Assembly (NCBI GenBank): GCA_001689405.1
Contig: LUJO01000036.1
Coordinates: 36,947 to 100,946, forward strand
Reading direction: 5' to 3'
DNA from: Candidatus Homeothermus arabinoxylanisolvens
GTDB taxonomy: Bacteria; Bacteroidota; Bacteroidia; Bacteroidales; Muribaculaceae
Length of the DNA: 64,000 nucleotides
This document shows positions 18,203 through 27,244 of the stretch, one piece after another. The first letter of the stretch is position 1, and every line of letters begins with the position of its first letter. The translations under genes and the position numbers were made by a program. Under the pieces are notes generated by a model. It was given only the letters and a program-made list of their open reading frames with translations, made no database searches and had not been told where the DNA came from.

Positions 18203-19417
18203 ATGCTTGACCTTATAAATGAAATATGGCAGACAATGAGCACAAACAAGCTCCGCACGGCACTGACCGGCATGGCTGTAGCTTGGGGTATATTCATGCT
18301 CATCATGCTTGTAGGGATGGCCAAAGGAGTTTCCAACTCATTCTCTTCAAGCGAATTTGCCAAAACGTCAAATGTCATAATGCTGTGGCCCGGAAGAGCC
18401 TCAAAGCCCTATAAAGGGCTGAAAGAGGGCCGGTGGATACCTCTTAAAGAGCGAAATCTGAAAGAGATAGAGCATGACAATCCCGGAAAAGTCGTAATGG
18501 CCGCGCCAAGTGTCGATGGGCAAAGTACTATTATGTCGACCGAGCGCGACTATGTGTCGCGCAGCTATTCAGGCGTATATCCCGAAGCCCGCGAACAGCT
18601 GGTTATCGACTACGGTCGTTTCATAAACGAAAAGGACCTCGCCGAACAGCGTAAATCGATAGTCCTTGATTATAAGACCGCCGAACAGCTCTATGCCGAC
18701 CCGACAAAAGCCGTAGGTAAAAGCCTGAATGTGGGTGGAGTGGCATTTAATGTTGTAGGCGTATATAATCATGAATGGAAAACCGACATATTCATCCCCT
18801 ACACCACTGCACGCGCGCTGGCAGGTTATAACGACGATCTGGGCATGATAAGGGTTGTCACCGGCAATCTGAAGTCGGAAGAGGAGGCCGAAGCGCTGGA
18901 AACAAACATACGTGCCACACTCGGCCGGAGCAACAGCCATGCCGCCGACGACAACAGCGCCATATGGGTATGGAACCGCTTTGAAAGCTATCTTGCCAAT
19001 CAGAAAGTCATGGGCATACTTAACATAGTCATGTGGGTCATAGGTCTGCTGACATTGATAACCGGCATAGTTGGTGTAAGCAACATCATGTTCGTGTCGG
19101 TACGTGAGCGCACTCACGAGATAGGCATACGACGGGCCATCGGCGCAAAGCCGCGCAACATACTCGCTCAAGTCATAGTGGAGAGTGTGTCGCTTACGAC
19201 GATTTTCGGCTATATAGGCATACTTCTCGGCACCGTAGGTACGGAAATTCTCGCACATGTGTTTGCCGGCTCCGACTTCATCAAGGACCCCACGGTCAAC
19301 CTGTCGCTCGCCATGCAGGTGACATGCGTACTCATACTGTCGGGCGCATTGGCAGGCATATTTCCCGCAATCAGGGCGCTGAAAGTGCGTCCGGTGGAAG
19401 CATTACGTACCGAATAA
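18203..19417 (+). CDS. MacB-like ABC permease (FtsX domain), first copy
   Basis: A 404-aa membrane protein with one N-terminal helix (GMAVAWGIFMLIMLVGMAKGV), a large periplasmic MacB_PCD domain (about 45-270), and a C-terminal FtsX domain with three helices. The signature stretch GVSNIMFVSVRERTHEIGIRR, then AIGAKPRNILAQVI, is present, and the end ALKVRPVEALRTE is typical. It lies 4 bp after its ATPase gene. Together with the next permease it can form a heterodimeric MacB-type mechanotransducer that pushes substrate through the adaptor and outer-membrane channel. The substrate is unknown. Confidence 0.92.
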   Translation: MLDLINEIWQTMSTNKLRTALTGMAVAWGIFMLIMLVGMAKGVSNSFSSSEFAKTSNVIMLWPGRASKPYKGLKEGRWIPLKERNLKEIEHDNPGKVVMAAPSVDGQSTIMSTERDYVSRSYSGVYPEAREQLVIDYGRFINEKDLAEQRKSIVLDYKTAEQLYADPTKAVGKSLNVGGVAFNVVGVYNHEWKTDIFIPYTTARALAGYNDDLGMIRVVTGNLKSEEEAEALETNIRATLGRSNSHAADDNSAIWVWNRFESYLANQKVMGILNIVMWVIGLLTLITGIVGVSNIMFVSVRERTHEIGIRRAIGAKPRNILAQVIVESVSLTTIFGYIGILLGTVGTEILAHVFAGSDFIKDPTVNLSLAMQVTCVLILSGALAGIFPAIRALKVRPVEALRTE

Positions 19418-19430
19418 AAAAGTATTATCG

Positions 19431-20678
19431 ATGAAAAATCCTATTTTTGACATTGACAACTGGAAAGAGATAACCGCGACCCTTTCACGCAACAAGACGC
19501 GTACTTTCCTGACAGCATTCGGTATATTCTGGGGCACAGCCATGCTTGCCATGCTGTGGGGCGGAGCACAAGGTCTTCAGGATGTGCTCAGGAGGCAGTT
19601 TTCAGGCTTCGCCACCAATACCGCGCTTGTACACTCAAATCCCATCACCATACCCTATCGAGGCTACAGCAAGGGTATGTGGTGGACAGTCACGCAGTCT
19701 GATGTAAACAACATACGTAAATCGGTATCAGGCATCGACGCGCTCACACCGATAGCCACCCGCAGCACCAATGCCGCTTTCGGATCCAAGACGGTATCGA
19801 GCCGCATTCAAGGTGTGTCGAGCGAATATCCGAAAATAAACGAACCGATCATATATGGCGGACGCTTCATAAATGAAGCCGACGAATACAATGACCGCAA
19901 GGTATGTGTAATAGGCAAACGAATTGCCGACGAACTGTTCAGAGGTGACGATCCTGTAGGAAAGTTCATATCGATGGACAATATATATTATCGTGTAGTG
20001 GGCGTAGCCGGACAGAAATCGGAACTAAATATCAACGGCCGACTTGATGACATGGTCGTTGTGCCGATATCCATGATGCGCAGGGCCTATAATCTCGGCA
20101 ATAATATAGACTTCATGCTGTTTACGGCCAAGCAGGGCGTCAGGCCGAGCGACCTACAGCCTAAGATAGAACGCATACTCCGTGCCGCACACCCCATTCA
20201 CCCCGATGACACTCAGGCCATAAGATTTATGGATATTTCCAAAGAGTTCGAAATGGTCGACAATATGTTTACCGGCGTCGACATACTTGTGCTGTTTGTG
20301 GGCTTCGGCTCCCTTATGGCCGGCATAATCGGCGTAGGCAACATAATGTGGATAATCGTGAAAGAGCGTACACAGGAGATAGGCATACGACGCGCCATCG
20401 GAGCAAAGCCTCGCGACATAATCATGCAGATACTCTCGGAGAGCGTGGTGCTGACTCTTGTAGCGGGAACAGCCGGCATATGCTTCGCGGTAGTCGTACT
20501 TTCGGCGGTAGCCCACGGTTCGGCTGACGAAACCGGAGAAATGGCCCGCTTCCAGCTTACGTTCATGAACGCCATATACATACTTATACTCTTTCTTTCG
20601 CTCGGCACGGCCGCCGGCATCATACCCGCCATCAAGGCCATGCGCATAAAACCGATTGAAGCTCTTAATGATAAATAA
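19431..20678 (+). CDS. MacB-like ABC permease (FtsX domain), second copy
   Basis: A 415-aa paralogue of the upstream permease with the same layout: N-terminal helix (FLTAFGIFWGTAMLAML), periplasmic domain, and FtsX domain with GVGNIMWIIVKERTQEIGIR and AIGAKPRDIIMQIL, ending AMRIKPIEALNDK. The two permeases diverge strongly in the periplasmic part but are close in the FtsX motif, consistent with an old duplication giving a heterodimer. The gap to the preceding stop is 13 bp and to the adaptor gene 24 bp. Confidence 0.92.
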   Translation: MKNPIFDIDNWKEITATLSRNKTRTFLTAFGIFWGTAMLAMLWGGAQGLQDVLRRQFSGFATNTALVHSNPITIPYRGYSKGMWWTVTQSDVNNIRKSVSGIDALTPIATRSTNAAFGSKTVSSRIQGVSSEYPKINEPIIYGGRFINEADEYNDRKVCVIGKRIADELFRGDDPVGKFISMDNIYYRVVGVAGQKSELNINGRLDDMVVVPISMMRRAYNLGNNIDFMLFTAKQGVRPSDLQPKIERILRAAHPIHPDDTQAIRFMDISKEFEMVDNMFTGVDILVLFVGFGSLMAGIIGVGNIMWIIVKERTQEIGIRRAIGAKPRDIIMQILSESVVLTLVAGTAGICFAVVVLSAVAHGSADETGEMARFQLTFMNAIYILILFLSLGTAAGIIPAIKAMRIKPIEALNDK

Positions 20679-20702
20679 ACAATAAAATTTTACATAACCA
20701 CG

Positions 20703-21800
20703 ATGAAAAAAGTATTTAAAATCTTGATGTGGACGGTGATAGCACTGATTTTTGTGGGCACGTTCGTCTACCTGTTCTACAATTCAAAATCAAAAGAGAC
20801 CGTTTATGAACTTGTAACTCCCGAAACGGGCGACATAACACGAAGTACCGTACTTACGGGAAAGATAGAGCCTCGTGATGAAATCGAGATCAAGCCGCAG
20901 ATATCCGGTATAATTTCGGAAATCAATGTTGAGCCGGGCGACTTGGTGAAAGAGGGCGACATCATAGCCAAGATAAAGGTCATACCTGAAGAGTCGCAGC
21001 TGTCATCGGCCCAGAACCGTGTGGAGGTGGCGCGCATATCGCTTGACCAGAGCAGAACCGAGTATGAAAGGACCAAGTCGCTTTACGGCAAGAAGTTTGT
21101 GAGCCGCGAAGAGTACGAACAGTCACAGTCAACATACAAAAAAGCGCAGGCTGAATATGATGCGGCCGTAGATGCACTTTCGATTGTACGCGACGGTATA
21201 TCAAGCCTTAACGCCCAGCAGAGCAACACGCTTGTGCGTGCCACAATAGACGGACTCATACTTGAAGTTCCGGTAAAAGTAGGTACTTCTGTCATACAGG
21301 CCAATACGATGAACGACGGAACAACCGTTGCAAAAATAGCCGACATGAACAACCTTATATTCAAAGGTAAAGTTGACGAGACCGAGGTAGGACTTCTAAG
21401 TCAGGGCATGAACACTACCGTATCGATAGGTGCGCTGCCCGATATAACGCCTACGGCAATCATCGAGTACATAGCTCCGAAAAGCACCGAAGAGAACGGA
21501 TCAAATACATTTGAAATAAAAGCGGCTATCCAAGTCCCCGACTCGGTACAGTTACGCGCAGGCTACAGCGCCAACGCAGCAATAGAGCTCAACAGCGCGA
21601 AAAACGTGCTCACCATACCGGAAAGCGTTATCGAATGGGTCGGCGACAGCACCTTCGTGTATTGTCTTACCGACTCCGTGCCGGCACAGAAGTTTGAACG
21701 CCGCAATATCAGTACAGGACTTTCCGACGGTATAAAGATAGAAGTCAAATCAGGCATAGACAAGACTGCACGTCTGCGCGGGAACGAAGTAAAAGACTGA
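20703..21800 (+). CDS. HlyD/MacA-type periplasmic adaptor
   Basis: A 365-aa membrane-fusion protein. It has an N-terminal anchor helix (ILMWTVIALIFVGTFVYLFY), a lipoyl/barrel-sandwich half (LTGKIEPRDEIEIKPQISG), a coiled-coil hairpin (about 95-165: SSAQNRVEVARISLDQSRTE, then QSQSTYKKAQAEYDAAV), the second lipoyl half (ATIDGLILEVPVKVGTSV) and a beta-barrel domain. It should bridge the MacB-type permeases to the TolC-like protein encoded next. Length and order are normal for MacA. No unusual features. Confidence 0.93.
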   Translation: MKKVFKILMWTVIALIFVGTFVYLFYNSKSKETVYELVTPETGDITRSTVLTGKIEPRDEIEIKPQISGIISEINVEPGDLVKEGDIIAKIKVIPEESQLSSAQNRVEVARISLDQSRTEYERTKSLYGKKFVSREEYEQSQSTYKKAQAEYDAAVDALSIVRDGISSLNAQQSNTLVRATIDGLILEVPVKVGTSVIQANTMNDGTTVAKIADMNNLIFKGKVDETEVGLLSQGMNTTVSIGALPDITPTAIIEYIAPKSTEENGSNTFEIKAAIQVPDSVQLRAGYSANAAIELNSAKNVLTIPESVIEWVGDSTFVYCLTDSVPAQKFERRNISTGLSDGIKIEVKSGIDKTARLRGNEVKD

Positions 21801-21831
21801 TTAATATATCAACAGTACAAGTATTGACAAT

Positions 21832-23127
21832 ATGAAATCGCATATACTGACAGCGGTGTTCATGTCGCTCGCCATGACGGCCATGGCCGACAGCTGGAGT
21901 CTTGAACGCTGCATAGACTACGCAGTTGAAAACAATATAACTGTAAAGATGCGCGACGCCGACCGCATGTCGTCGAGGCAGTCCGTTATCGACGCCAAGT
22001 CGCGTTATCTGCCATCGCTATCGGCCAGTGCAGGCCAGTCATGGAACTTGGGCCGCGGTCTTACAGCCGAAAATACGTATGCCGACCGCAATACATCAAA
22101 CTTCCAGTGGGGAGCCTCATTGAATCTGCCACTCTTCTCCGGTTTGTCGACAACACGTCAGGTAGAACTGGCCAAGGCGAATCTCGCGACCGTAATGGAA
22201 CAATATGAAGCGGCTAAAGAAGAGATAACGCTTAATGTCATAGCAGCCTATCTTCAGGTATTGTATACACAGGAGTTGAATGATGTGGCAAAAAATCAGG
22301 TTGAGCTTTCACGATATGAGCTGAGCCGTCAGGAAGCGTTGCTTGAGGCCGGAAAGATACCGGAAGTGGACATGCTTGAGGCCAAAGCACAACTTGCTCA
22401 GGATGAGCTCAACCTGTCGCAGACAGCCAACGACATACGCCTTGCCATTGTCGATCTGACCCAGCTGCTCGAACTTGACGACATAGACGGCTTTGAAGTT
22501 GAACCGCTTGACGGCGATGATGACATGATCATATCGCCAGCCGATGCTTATGCGTCAGCCCTGCAATACAACCACTCGTTGCGTGCCGCACGGCTGAATA
22601 TCGATGCGTCGGATAAAAACATATCGCTTGCCAAAAGCGGATATCTGCCCACCCTGTCGTTCAATGCCGGCATAGGCAGCAGTTACTATAAAGTGACAGG
22701 CTACGACAACGAAGGGTTTGCGCATCAGATGAAAAACAACTACAGCACGTACTTCGGCTTTTCGCTCAACATACCCATATTTGACGCACTGTCGACCCGA
22801 AACTCGGTAAGACGTGCCAAGGTGCAGCGCATAAACGCACAGTTACAGTATGACCAAGCCGAGCAGGCTCTGTTCAAGTCAATACAGCAGGCCTACTACC
22901 GCGCCGACGGTGCCGACAAAAAACTAAAAGCAAGCATTGTAGCCGAAGACACCGCCAACAAAGCCTTTGAGGCCATGAGAGAAAAGTACAATATCGGCCG
23001 TGCCACACCGACAGAGTACGAGCAGGCTAAAGCAAAGGCTCTGCGCACGACCGCCGAACGCATACAGGCACGCTACGAGCTGATACTGCGCACACGTATA
23101 CTGACGTTCTACAGTCAGCCTCACTGA
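21832..23127 (+). CDS. TolC-family outer membrane channel protein
   Basis: A 431-aa outer-membrane efflux protein with a cleavable signal peptide (MKSHILTAVFMSLAMTAMA). The TolC/OEP repeat organisation is clear: WSLERCIDYAVENNITVKMR opens repeat one, KSRYLPSLSASAGQSWNLGRG is the first beta segment, a long helical coil follows, and KSGYLPTLSFNAGIGSS opens repeat two. It ends with a helical REKYNIGRATPTEYEQAKAK segment. It completes the tripartite exporter and is the last gene of the nine-gene operon, overlapping the convergent DUF3109 gene by 7 bp. Confidence 0.94.
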   Translation: MKSHILTAVFMSLAMTAMADSWSLERCIDYAVENNITVKMRDADRMSSRQSVIDAKSRYLPSLSASAGQSWNLGRGLTAENTYADRNTSNFQWGASLNLPLFSGLSTTRQVELAKANLATVMEQYEAAKEEITLNVIAAYLQVLYTQELNDVAKNQVELSRYELSRQEALLEAGKIPEVDMLEAKAQLAQDELNLSQTANDIRLAIVDLTQLLELDDIDGFEVEPLDGDDDMIISPADAYASALQYNHSLRAARLNIDASDKNISLAKSGYLPTLSFNAGIGSSYYKVTGYDNEGFAHQMKNNYSTYFGFSLNIPIFDALSTRNSVRRAKVQRINAQLQYDQAEQALFKSIQQAYYRADGADKKLKASIVAEDTANKAFEAMREKYNIGRATPTEYEQAKAKALRTTAERIQARYELILRTRILTFYSQPH

Positions 23128-23726
23128 TCGCCATACTGCTCAAGATAGGCCTCACATGCGAGCGCAAGCTCATCATACCACTCTTTGCCGAAGCAGGCAG
23201 AGAGTGGTTCTTTTAAGAACCGGTACAGACGTATGCCCTCCTTGCGCCCCAGCAGTTCGGCCGCCTTGCAGATTTTCCACCTATGATAATTGACCGCTGT
23301 AAACGATGGATATTTTGTAACCCTTACCGGATAAAGATAACAGGATACAGGTTTACGGAAATCGGTTATGCGGCCCTCCCGGTAAGCCTTCTCTATGGCG
23401 CAATAACACATGCCCTCTTTGCCATAGCATGTAAACACACAATTCTTTCCATCGACTATCGAGGTCACAAGATCGCCCTCTTCATCGATGTACCCCACTC
23501 CGTTTTCTTCGATCTCCCTCCGGGCCGCGGGTGTAAGGTCATCGTAGACTATCGGTAATATCTCTTGCAACTTTTCATACTCCTCCCGGGTAATGGGAGC
23601 GCCGGCGTCGCCCTCTATGCAGCATTCGCCGAGACATTTGTCAAGATCGCAGCAGAAATAACGTTCGGCGAGATCAAGACTTACGAGTTTATCCTGTATC
23701 TGTAGCATAATTTCTTCTTGTTCCAT
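23121..23726 (-). CDS. DUF3109 family cysteine-rich protein
   Basis: A 201-aa cytosolic protein of unknown function, recognised as DUF3109. It is cysteine-rich with clustered pairs: FCCDLDKCLGECC near residues 24-36, NCVFTCYGKEGMCYC near 94-108, and a later SCYLYPVR. This pattern, related to the YkgJ-type zinc/iron-binding proteins, suggests a metal centre, but the role is unknown. Its ATG overlaps the stop of the upstream T9SS plug gene by one base (TAATG), so translation is likely coupled. It is the last of a four-gene overlapping operon beginning with ung. Confidence 0.9.
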   Translation of the reverse strand: MEQEEIMLQIQDKLVSLDLAERYFCCDLDKCLGECCIEGDAGAPITREEYEKLQEILPIVYDDLTPAARREIEENGVGYIDEEGDLVTSIVDGKNCVFTCYGKEGMCYCAIEKAYREGRITDFRKPVSCYLYPVRVTKYPSFTAVNYHRWKICKAAELLGRKEGIRLYRFLKEPLSACFGKEWYDELALACEAYLEQYGDQ

Positions 23727-24982
23727 TATTTTCCGGAAAATATTGTAGTGACACCGAGCAGACGGTCGTAACGCGCACCCGGTGCCCGATAGTATACCTT
23801 TATCGTATATTCGTTAACCGTCTGATGAAAGTCGCCCTCAATGACCGATGTGAATCCCCTGTCGGAACCTGCCGGCACGGCAAGATAGCAGTAATTGTAG
23901 GCGCCCTGCTTCAGAAGCATCACGGCTTCATACTGTGACGACTCTTCATTGTAATGCATTCTGGTGTCGGGTGAAAAACGGCGGTAACCGAGATCGCCGT
24001 CGATATATATGTCATACCCCGTCATCCGACGGCTGTCAAGAGCGAAGTGGGTCAGCACGTAATCAGCACGCGTATCGCTCTCCGAAGAGTCGTATTCTCT
24101 TATCCTGTAACGTCCGTGCTGCGTCATGTCATAAGCATATGGCTGACCGGCACGTATGACGTCAGCGTACAGGTCGGCATGGTAATATGGCTCGGAATAT
24201 GTTATTGCGGCCACATTCATGCCGGGGTAAGTTACTGATGACGTCTCAAAGCGTCTGTACTCGTTGCCTGCGGGGAATATAAGCTGACGTACGTGTTCAT
24301 AATATGCCTTGTCGCCCGTCACACGCTGCGGTGATGTAAGCATGACCACATTGTCGAGACGCCCGTTCTGGCTTACCTCTATTTTAAGATCGGAATATAG
24401 GTCACGTATGCCTGCGCGTCCGGCATCAACCGTAAGTTTCAACTGCTGATGACGGTCGTTGTTATCGATATCGGTCCTTGACGTCACTTCGGCCGCTACC
24501 CCTACACAATCCTCGCTGACAGAAAACCGCGCCTGCAAAAGAGTATTGTCAGGATCCTCCTCCCGATACACTTTTAAAAGATAATTGCCCGACAGCTTTA
24601 TACGTATATCATCATTGGGTATGACGATACGATAATGTACATAGTGCGTCGTCGTAGCCTCCGATAACTCGAAATCAGTTACCGAACCCTCATTAAAACC
24701 GTCGATATACTCGCTGTACACCAACGGCGAAGGACGCCACGAGGCATCGCAGTGAGTAAGTGAATATTGCAGGTAACTGTTATCTTCGGTCAATTCGTCA
24801 AAACCGATGACAATTGTGTCATTGCCCCCGAGAGTCATAACGGCGGGCAACATGTCGCGACCTGCGAGCCCTACCTGCAACGTGCGAAACCGGTTGTCGA
24901 ATATACCGGTTCTCGTATCATCGGCCCAAGCGTTTACCGCCGGCATGACATACAGTAATGTCAATGTCAGCAAACGCCACAT
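23726..24982 (-). CDS. type IX secretion system plug protein (DUF5103)
   Basis: A 418-aa exported protein with a signal peptide (MWRLLTLTLLYVMPAVNAWA). It matches the family formerly DUF5103, known from structural work in Flavobacterium as the plug of the SprA translocon of type IX secretion. Recognisable segments are FDELTEDNSYLQYSLTHCDA, WRPSPLVYSEYIDGFNEG, ISGNYLL-like KLSGNYLLKVY and the C-terminal EYTIKVYYRAPGARYDRLLG. It starts inside the 3' end of the C_GCAxxG_C_C gene (16-bp overlap) and ends at the DUF3109 start. Other T9SS genes are not in this window. Confidence 0.88.
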   Translation of the reverse strand: MWRLLTLTLLYVMPAVNAWADDTRTGIFDNRFRTLQVGLAGRDMLPAVMTLGGNDTIVIGFDELTEDNSYLQYSLTHCDASWRPSPLVYSEYIDGFNEGSVTDFELSEATTTHYVHYRIVIPNDDIRIKLSGNYLLKVYREEDPDNTLLQARFSVSEDCVGVAAEVTSRTDIDNNDRHQQLKLTVDAGRAGIRDLYSDLKIEVSQNGRLDNVVMLTSPQRVTGDKAYYEHVRQLIFPAGNEYRRFETSSVTYPGMNVAAITYSEPYYHADLYADVIRAGQPYAYDMTQHGRYRIREYDSSESDTRADYVLTHFALDSRRMTGYDIYIDGDLGYRRFSPDTRMHYNEESSQYEAVMLLKQGAYNYCYLAVPAGSDRGFTSVIEGDFHQTVNEYTIKVYYRAPGARYDRLLGVTTIFSGK

Positions 24983-25386
24983 TCCGTCAGATGCTTGTGC
25001 AGTATCGTTATGGAATCCTCAATATAAGCCATACAGGGTTTGCGTCGAGGAGTGTCGGCAAGCAATTCGGCACATACCACCGAACCGTTGATGTCGCTGA
25101 ACCGGCCGCAGCACTCTTTTATCGCACCATATGCTGCAATCTTTTTAGCGGGAGCGTCATAATATACACTGCTCAATACGGTTGACATGGCTGACACGGT
25201 ACCGCATACATGATGCTGGCCGCCGACTCCGCCCCCAAGTCCGCCGATGATACGAAACGCATCTTCAGACGAGAGTCCGTGCACGTCATTGAATGCCATG
25301 AATACACACTGTGAGCAATTGTAGCCCTGTTTGCGCAAAGCGCGGGCTGCGTCCAAACGTTCGTCAAGAGTTATAGATTTGTTCAT
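24967..25386 (-). CDS. C_GCAxxG_C_C family redox-type protein
   Basis: A 139-aa protein with the conserved cysteine pattern of the C_GCAxxG_C_C family: GYNCSQCVF near residues 22-30, HHVCGTVSAM near 60, KECCGRF near 90 and further C-terminal cysteines. A Gly-rich IIGGLGGGVGGQ precedes the second Cys. The family is widespread in anaerobes and thought to bind a metal or act in redox chemistry, but no reaction is established. It overlaps ung by 4 bp (ATGA) upstream and the T9SS plug gene by 16 bp downstream, so it is part of a tightly coupled operon. Confidence 0.88.
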   Translation of the reverse strand: MNKSITLDERLDAARALRKQGYNCSQCVFMAFNDVHGLSSEDAFRIIGGLGGGVGGQHHVCGTVSAMSTVLSSVYYDAPAKKIAAYGAIKECCGRFSDINGSVVCAELLADTPRRKPCMAYIEDSITILHKHLTECGVC

Positions 25387-26057
25387 TTCCAGTCGATTGG
25401 TGTCTGATTGTGTTTAATAAGATATTCGTTTGCCTTGCTGAATGGTTTTGATCCGAAAAATCCCCGGTAAGCCGACAGCGGAGACGGATGAGGCGATGTT
25501 ATCACACAATGACGGTTTCGGTCAATAAAAGCTCCTTTTTTAATGGCATATGAGCCCCATAGTATGAACACGAGGTTGTCGCGGTCATTGTTAAGCCGCA
25601 TAATGACTTCATCGGTAAACGTTTCCCACCCGCGACCCTGATGCGATGTAGGTCTGTGTGCTTCTACGGTAAGCGTAGAGTTAAGCAGCAGCACTCCCTG
25701 ACGGGCCCACCGCGACAGGTCGCCGTCAGTCGGAGCCTCGGGAAGAGCGAAGTCATCCTGCACCTCCTTGAATATGTTTACTAACGAGGGCGGCAATTGC
25801 ACTCCGGGACCGACTGAAAAGCAAAGTCCGTTGGCCTGTCCGGGTCCGTGATAAGGATCCTGACCTAAAATAACGACCTTAACCTTATCAAAAGGACACT
25901 CGTCAAATGCCGAAAAAATCTTTGCGGCCGGAGGGTATACGGTTACGGCGGGATTACGGTACTCGCCTCGCACATATTCCGTAAGTTCTTCAAAATAAGG
26001 TTTCTCCCATTCTTGATCAAGTTCTGCCTTCCAAGTAGGGTCTATTCTTACATTCAT
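25383..26057 (-). CDS. ung: uracil-DNA glycosylase
   Basis: A 224-aa family 1 UDG that removes uracil from DNA to start base excision repair. The catalytic Asp lies in VVILGQDPYHGPGQANGL, the Leu-intercalation/His motif is SPHPSPLSAYRGFFGS, and LLLNSTLTVE gives the Asn of the uracil pocket. Length equals the bacterial norm. It heads the operon ung, C_GCAxxG_C_C, T9SS plug, DUF3109 on the minus strand. The tRNA-Arg promoter region lies immediately upstream on the other strand. Confidence 0.97.
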   Translation of the reverse strand: MNVRIDPTWKAELDQEWEKPYFEELTEYVRGEYRNPAVTVYPPAAKIFSAFDECPFDKVKVVILGQDPYHGPGQANGLCFSVGPGVQLPPSLVNIFKEVQDDFALPEAPTDGDLSRWARQGVLLLNSTLTVEAHRPTSHQGRGWETFTDEVIMRLNNDRDNLVFILWGSYAIKKGAFIDRNRHCVITSPHPSPLSAYRGFFGSKPFSKANEYLIKHNQTPIDWK

Positions 26058-26135
26058 CAGGCTTGATTCTGTTTATTCTTCATTTGCAAAACTACAAAAA
26101 CTTTTGTACTTTTGCACACGAAAACAAGAGAATCT

Positions 26136-26207
26136 GTTCCCGTAGTTCAATGGATAGAATAATGGATTCCGGTTCCATCGATTGGGGTTCGACTCCCCAC
26201 GGGAATA
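26136..26207 (+). tRNA. tRNA-Arg (anticodon CCG)
   Basis: A full cloverleaf can be drawn: acceptor GTTCCCG (26136-26142) with CGGGAAT (26200-26206), D stem GTTC/GAAT, anticodon stem ATGGA/TCCAT with loop TTCCGGT giving anticodon CCG at 26169-26171, and T stem TGGGG/CCCCA with loop TTCGACT. CCA is not encoded. The upstream TTTTGTACTTTTGCAC carries a TACTTTTG -7 element at about 26107-26114. Confidence 0.93.
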
Positions 26208-26215
26208 CTTCACAC

Positions 26216-26256
26216 AATCGCAATTGGTTCACCACGAATTGATTGCGATTTTTCGT
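26216..26256 (+). terminator. terminator of tRNA-Arg
   Basis: A perfect 9-bp stem AATCGCAAT (26216-26224) / ATTGCGATT (26242-26250), a 17-nt loop and a following TTTCGTTTT tract, 8 bp after the tRNA. Confidence 0.85.
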
Positions 26257-26272
26257 TTTGCCGTTTTTGACT

Positions 26273-26416
26273 ACCGGCGTCCCTACCAGCATTGACAGTT
26301 TAATAACTGTGCTTTTACGAGTCAGCTGCAAAATCCGGGTGAACTGTTAAAATGCAAAAAATCGGTAGGGGCGCCAGTACCAACATTGATCGCCGTTTAA
26401 CAACCGTGTTTTTACA
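26273..26416. repeat. two copies of a short degenerate interspersed repeat
   Basis: Two related segments lie in the gene-free stretch 26208-26548. One begins ACCGGCGTCCCTACCAGCAT (26273-26318); the other begins GGTAGGGGCGCCAGTACCAA (26365-26416). Both continue with a CATTGA, a GTTTAA and an AACYGTG block. A third related copy occurs at 33629-33680. Otherwise the stretch holds only the tRNA terminator and the promoter of the ORF6N gene. Confidence 0.5.
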
Positions 26417-26464
26417 TTGACCCGCTTTTACATTGATATTGTATGGAAATCATTGGCATTTATG

Positions 26465-26495
26465 TTGTTATTTGATAATAAATGTATTATCTTTA
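26465..26495 (+). promoter_or_regulatory. promoter of first ORF6N gene
   Basis: TTG (26465-26467), a 20-bp spacer, then TATCTTTA (26488-26495), one base off TAnnTTTG, 53 bp before the ATG. Confidence 0.55.
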
Positions 26496-26548
26496 CGCCA
26501 TAATCATCACGATATACCATTATTGTAAATCAACATAAAAGCTAATCC

Positions 26549-27118
26549 ATGAACGAATTGCAGATAATACAAAACAAAATCTACGAGATAAGGGGTCAGA
26601 AGGTAATGCTCGATTTTGACCTTGCCGCCATGTACGGCGTTGAAACAAGAGTGTTGAATCAGGCCGTCAAGAGGAATTTTAAACGCTTTCCTTTTGATTT
26701 TATGTTTCAGTTGACATCTGATGAATGGGAACTGATGTCATCACAAATTGTGACGACATCACCATGTAAACGACCTAAAGCCGCTTTGCCTTACGCGTTT
26801 ACTGAACATGGGGTTGTAATGTTGTCCAGCGTATTACGCAGCGAAACCGCCATACAAGTTAACATAGCGGTTACACGGGCATTTGTAGCGGTACGCCAGA
26901 TGATAACGGATAATTCGCCGCTCAAACGTCTTTCTACGCTTGAGAAGAATTTCAACGAACTTAAACAGGACTTGGATGAGATATTCGCGGATTATAACGA
27001 CATCAACGAAGACACGAGGGCACAGATAGAAGCAATCAATACAACTCTTGCGGAGCTTCAGACAAAGCCCAAGAATTCGCCTCGCCGACCCGTCGGGTTC
27101 ATAAAACCAAAAGAGTGA
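26549..27118 (+). CDS. ORF6N domain protein, copy 1
   Basis: A 189-aa protein with an N-terminal ORF6N domain (about 5-95), a DNA-binding-type module first seen in phage and eukaryotic DNA-virus proteins and common as mobile-element or defence cargo in Bacteroidota. Typical motifs are IYEIRGQKVMLDFDLAAMYG, LNQAVKRNFKRFP and LPYAFTEHGVVMLSSVL. The C-terminal part (about 120-189) is a predicted coiled coil ending in RRPVGFIKPKE. It is duplicated 696 bp downstream; the two C-termini are almost identical while the central region differs. Function is unknown, though a DNA-binding regulator is the simplest guess. Confidence 0.9.
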   Translation: MNELQIIQNKIYEIRGQKVMLDFDLAAMYGVETRVLNQAVKRNFKRFPFDFMFQLTSDEWELMSSQIVTTSPCKRPKAALPYAFTEHGVVMLSSVLRSETAIQVNIAVTRAFVAVRQMITDNSPLKRLSTLEKNFNELKQDLDEIFADYNDINEDTRAQIEAINTTLAELQTKPKNSPRRPVGFIKPKE

Positions 27119-27244
27119 TCGATGAGCTGTCTGGCTGCCGCGTTTTTCATCCGGATTGCGAGCCTGTCAAGACTCGCATTGCATCGGGGCCTTTTGGAAG
27201 CAATGTAAAATATCCAAATTGTAAATCAACATAAGAACTAATCC

